Assembly: GCA_026648125.1 (NCBI GenBank)
Contig: JAPKGD010000005.1
Span: 1-15,394, forward strand
DNA length: 15,394 nucleotides
Direction: 5' to 3'
Source: Bdellovibrionales bacterium
Lineage (GTDB): Bacteria > Bdellovibrionota > Bdellovibrionia > Bdellovibrionales > UBA1609
Made by a program: the position numbers and the translations under genes. Positions 14,360-15,394 of the stretch are shown one piece after another (the stretch's first letter is position 1; each line of letters begins with the position of its first letter). The notes under the pieces are model-generated. The model did not search any database. It saw nothing but the letters and a program-made list of their open reading frames with translations, and was not told the origin of the DNA.

Positions 14360-14395
14360 TAAGTTGAAACTCCATGTTGGGCGAGGGACGTCAGT
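14355..14395 (+). promoter_or_regulatory. -10 element and Shine-Dalgarno for the HDAC-like gene
   Basis: TACAAT (14355-14360; 5 of 6 to TATAAT) and GAGGGA (14383-14388), seven bases before TTG 14396. No good -35 is seen. The Shine-Dalgarno decides the non-ATG start; reading further upstream meets TAA at 14360 with no better start. Confidence 0.5.
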
Positions 14396-15394
14396 TTGAA
14401 CTCTTTAGACCGAAGGACCTTCTTAAAATTGGCAAACCTTTATGCACTTGGAGCTGCCACTGGCTGTTCATCTCTTTCTTCCAAATCTAAAGCGAGCAAA
14501 AGAGAACCCGAGACCCGGATTTATGTCGATGACGTTTTTCTAAAACATTCGTTTCCGGGGCACGCGGAAAATCCATATCGTGTTGAGGGCGCCCTGATAT
14601 GCCTTCAAGGAGACCAATGTTCGATTCAGAACTTTACTCATGCAAATTTTGAAATACGTAACTGCCTTCAGGCCTCCGACGAGGAACTACTTCTGGTTCA
14701 TACACAAAGATATATTCAGACCGTGAAAAATCTCAATAAATCGGGACAGACATTAAGCTCTTCTCGTTGGGCTCCCTATGGAGGACCTTTTGCTTTTGAA
14801 GCAGCAGCCAAAGCCAGCGGAGCCTGCATCGCCCTCTTTAAGGACATTGCCGTGGGTGCTTCAAAGAACGGATTTGCGATTGTACGGCCTCCTGGGCACC
14901 ACGCCCATGCAAATCACTCCGATGGTTATTGCCTTTTTAATAATATCGCGGTTGGAATAAGGACTCTTCTTAAGAACTCCCCCCTTCGCATTGCGATTGT
15001 CGATTTTGATGTGCATCATGGTGATGGAATTGAGGATGTTTTCTATGAAGACAGCAATGTTCTTTATATCTCTACCCACCAAAATGATTGGCCCTATACG
15101 GGAAAAATAGACCGTCTCGGCCAAGGCGCCGGTGCCGGCTTAAACATGAACATTCCTCTTCCCTATGGCACGGGAGACACTGGATTTCAGCAGATCTTTA
15201 GCAAACTCATAGTTCCAAAAGTTGAAAGATTTAGACCCGATTTTTTAGTTGTGGCCGCGGGTTACGACGGTCATTGGAAGGATCCTCAGGGTTCTCTGGC
15301 ATTATCTCTAAAGGGATTGCACAACATATCTGAGAATTTGATTTCGCTCGCGGATAGAAGTTGTGGTGGAAAAATAGCTTTTGTTTTGGAGGGA
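14396..15394 (+). CDS. HDAC-superfamily deacetylase with Tat/lipoprotein signal (partial, 3' end outside window)
   Basis: 333 residues are visible and the frame is open at the right edge. Residues 1-24 form a twin-arginine signal, RRTFLK at 6-11, then a hydrophobic stretch ending in AATGC with lipobox C24, implying export and lipid anchoring. The rest is an arginase/deacetylase fold of the HDAC family: RPPGHHA at 164-170 (H168/H169), DGYCLFNN at 176-183, DFDVHHGDG at 203-211 (zinc ligands D205 and H207) and AAGYDGHWKDP at 287-297 (zinc ligand D291). The expected VLEGGY segment is just being entered at the edge, so the catalytic Tyr is not seen. An envelope location makes a histone-like substrate unlikely; acetylated polyamines, sugars or peptides are more plausible. 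The start is TTG with a good Shine-Dalgarno. Confidence 0.9.
   Translation, partial: MNSLDRRTFLKLANLYALGAATGCSSLSSKSKASKREPETRIYVDDVFLKHSFPGHAENPYRVEGALICLQGDQCSIQNFTHANFEIRNCLQASDEELLLVHTQRYIQTVKNLNKSGQTLSSSRWAPYGGPFAFEAAAKASGACIALFKDIAVGASKNGFAIVRPPGHHAHANHSDGYCLFNNIAVGIRTLLKNSPLRIAIVDFDVHHGDGIEDVFYEDSNVLYISTHQNDWPYTGKIDRLGQGAGAGLNMNIPLPYGTGDTGFQQIFSKLIVPKVERFRPDFLVVAAGYDGHWKDPQGSLALSLKGLHNISENLISLADRSCGGKIAFVLEG

Noticed and set aside
1..15394. CRISPR arrays, insertion sequences, tRNA/rRNA, prophage or toxin-antitoxin genes
   Set aside because: No regularly spaced repeats, transposase or integrase motifs, cloverleaf-like sequence or small gene pairs of that kind were found by reading both strands; the gaps between genes are too short to hide most of them.

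Overview
The window is a gene-dense bacterial chromosomal segment. No gap between genes exceeds about 120 bases, genes often overlap by ATGA, and base composition is moderate. There is no rRNA, tRNA, CRISPR array or transposase. The gene mix (Tat-exported lipoprotein signal, fatty acid desaturase, several polytopic envelope proteins, arylsulfotransferase-like protein) suggests a free-living or predatory Gram-negative bacterium. A Bdellovibrio/deltaproteobacterial-type lineage is a guess from general resemblance only.

Layout. (1) 13-2838, minus strand: an S10 serine carboxypeptidase, then an aspartyl/asparaginyl beta-hydroxylase-type 2OG oxygenase one base downstream, then a beta-class carbonic anhydrase. 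(2) 2955-5194, minus: an HTTM/vitamin K-dependent carboxylase-like membrane protein and a fatty acid desaturase, overlapping by ATGA. (3) 5296-8675, plus, divergent from block 2: a three-gene operon in which two paralogous MBOAT-type membrane acyltransferases flank a KamA (lysine 2,3-aminomutase) homologue that has lost its radical-SAM core. (4) 8726-10811, plus: an unrecognised helical protein and an AMP-forming acyl/aminoacyl ligase, overlapping by ATGA. (5) 10813-11871, minus: a KamA homologue with intact catalytic residues. (6) 11953-12177, plus: a 74-residue acyl-carrier-like protein. (7) 12183-14311, minus: an arylsulfotransferase-like propeller and a His-bearing polytopic membrane protein. 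(8) 14396 to the right edge, plus: an HDAC-superfamily deacetylase with a Tat/lipobox signal, cut off by the window end.

The most interesting proposal concerns 5296-12177. It holds an AMP ligase, a tiny carrier protein, MBOAT proteins and lysine 2,3-aminomutase. The first three are the parts list of the DltA-DltC-DltB teichoic acid D-alanylation machine, and the fourth would supply beta-lysine. I propose a Dlt-like system that puts beta-lysine (or another beta-amino acid) on a surface lipid or polymer, or alternatively makes a beta-lysine-containing aminolipid. This is inference from gene content and motifs. The catalytic-dead KamA paralogue and the lack of the usual second MBOAT histidine are departures from known systems.

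Two cross-cutting signals stand out. Four promoters (5194-, 5296+, 11871-, 11953+) place a -10-like hexamer exactly six bases before ATG without a Shine-Dalgarno, which implies leaderless mRNAs; other genes have ordinary Shine-Dalgarno leaders. Also, two genes (5296 and 8726) are each broken at a run of nine T, and both would be restored by one extra T. This means either homopolymer under-calling in the assembly or real slippage/phase variation.
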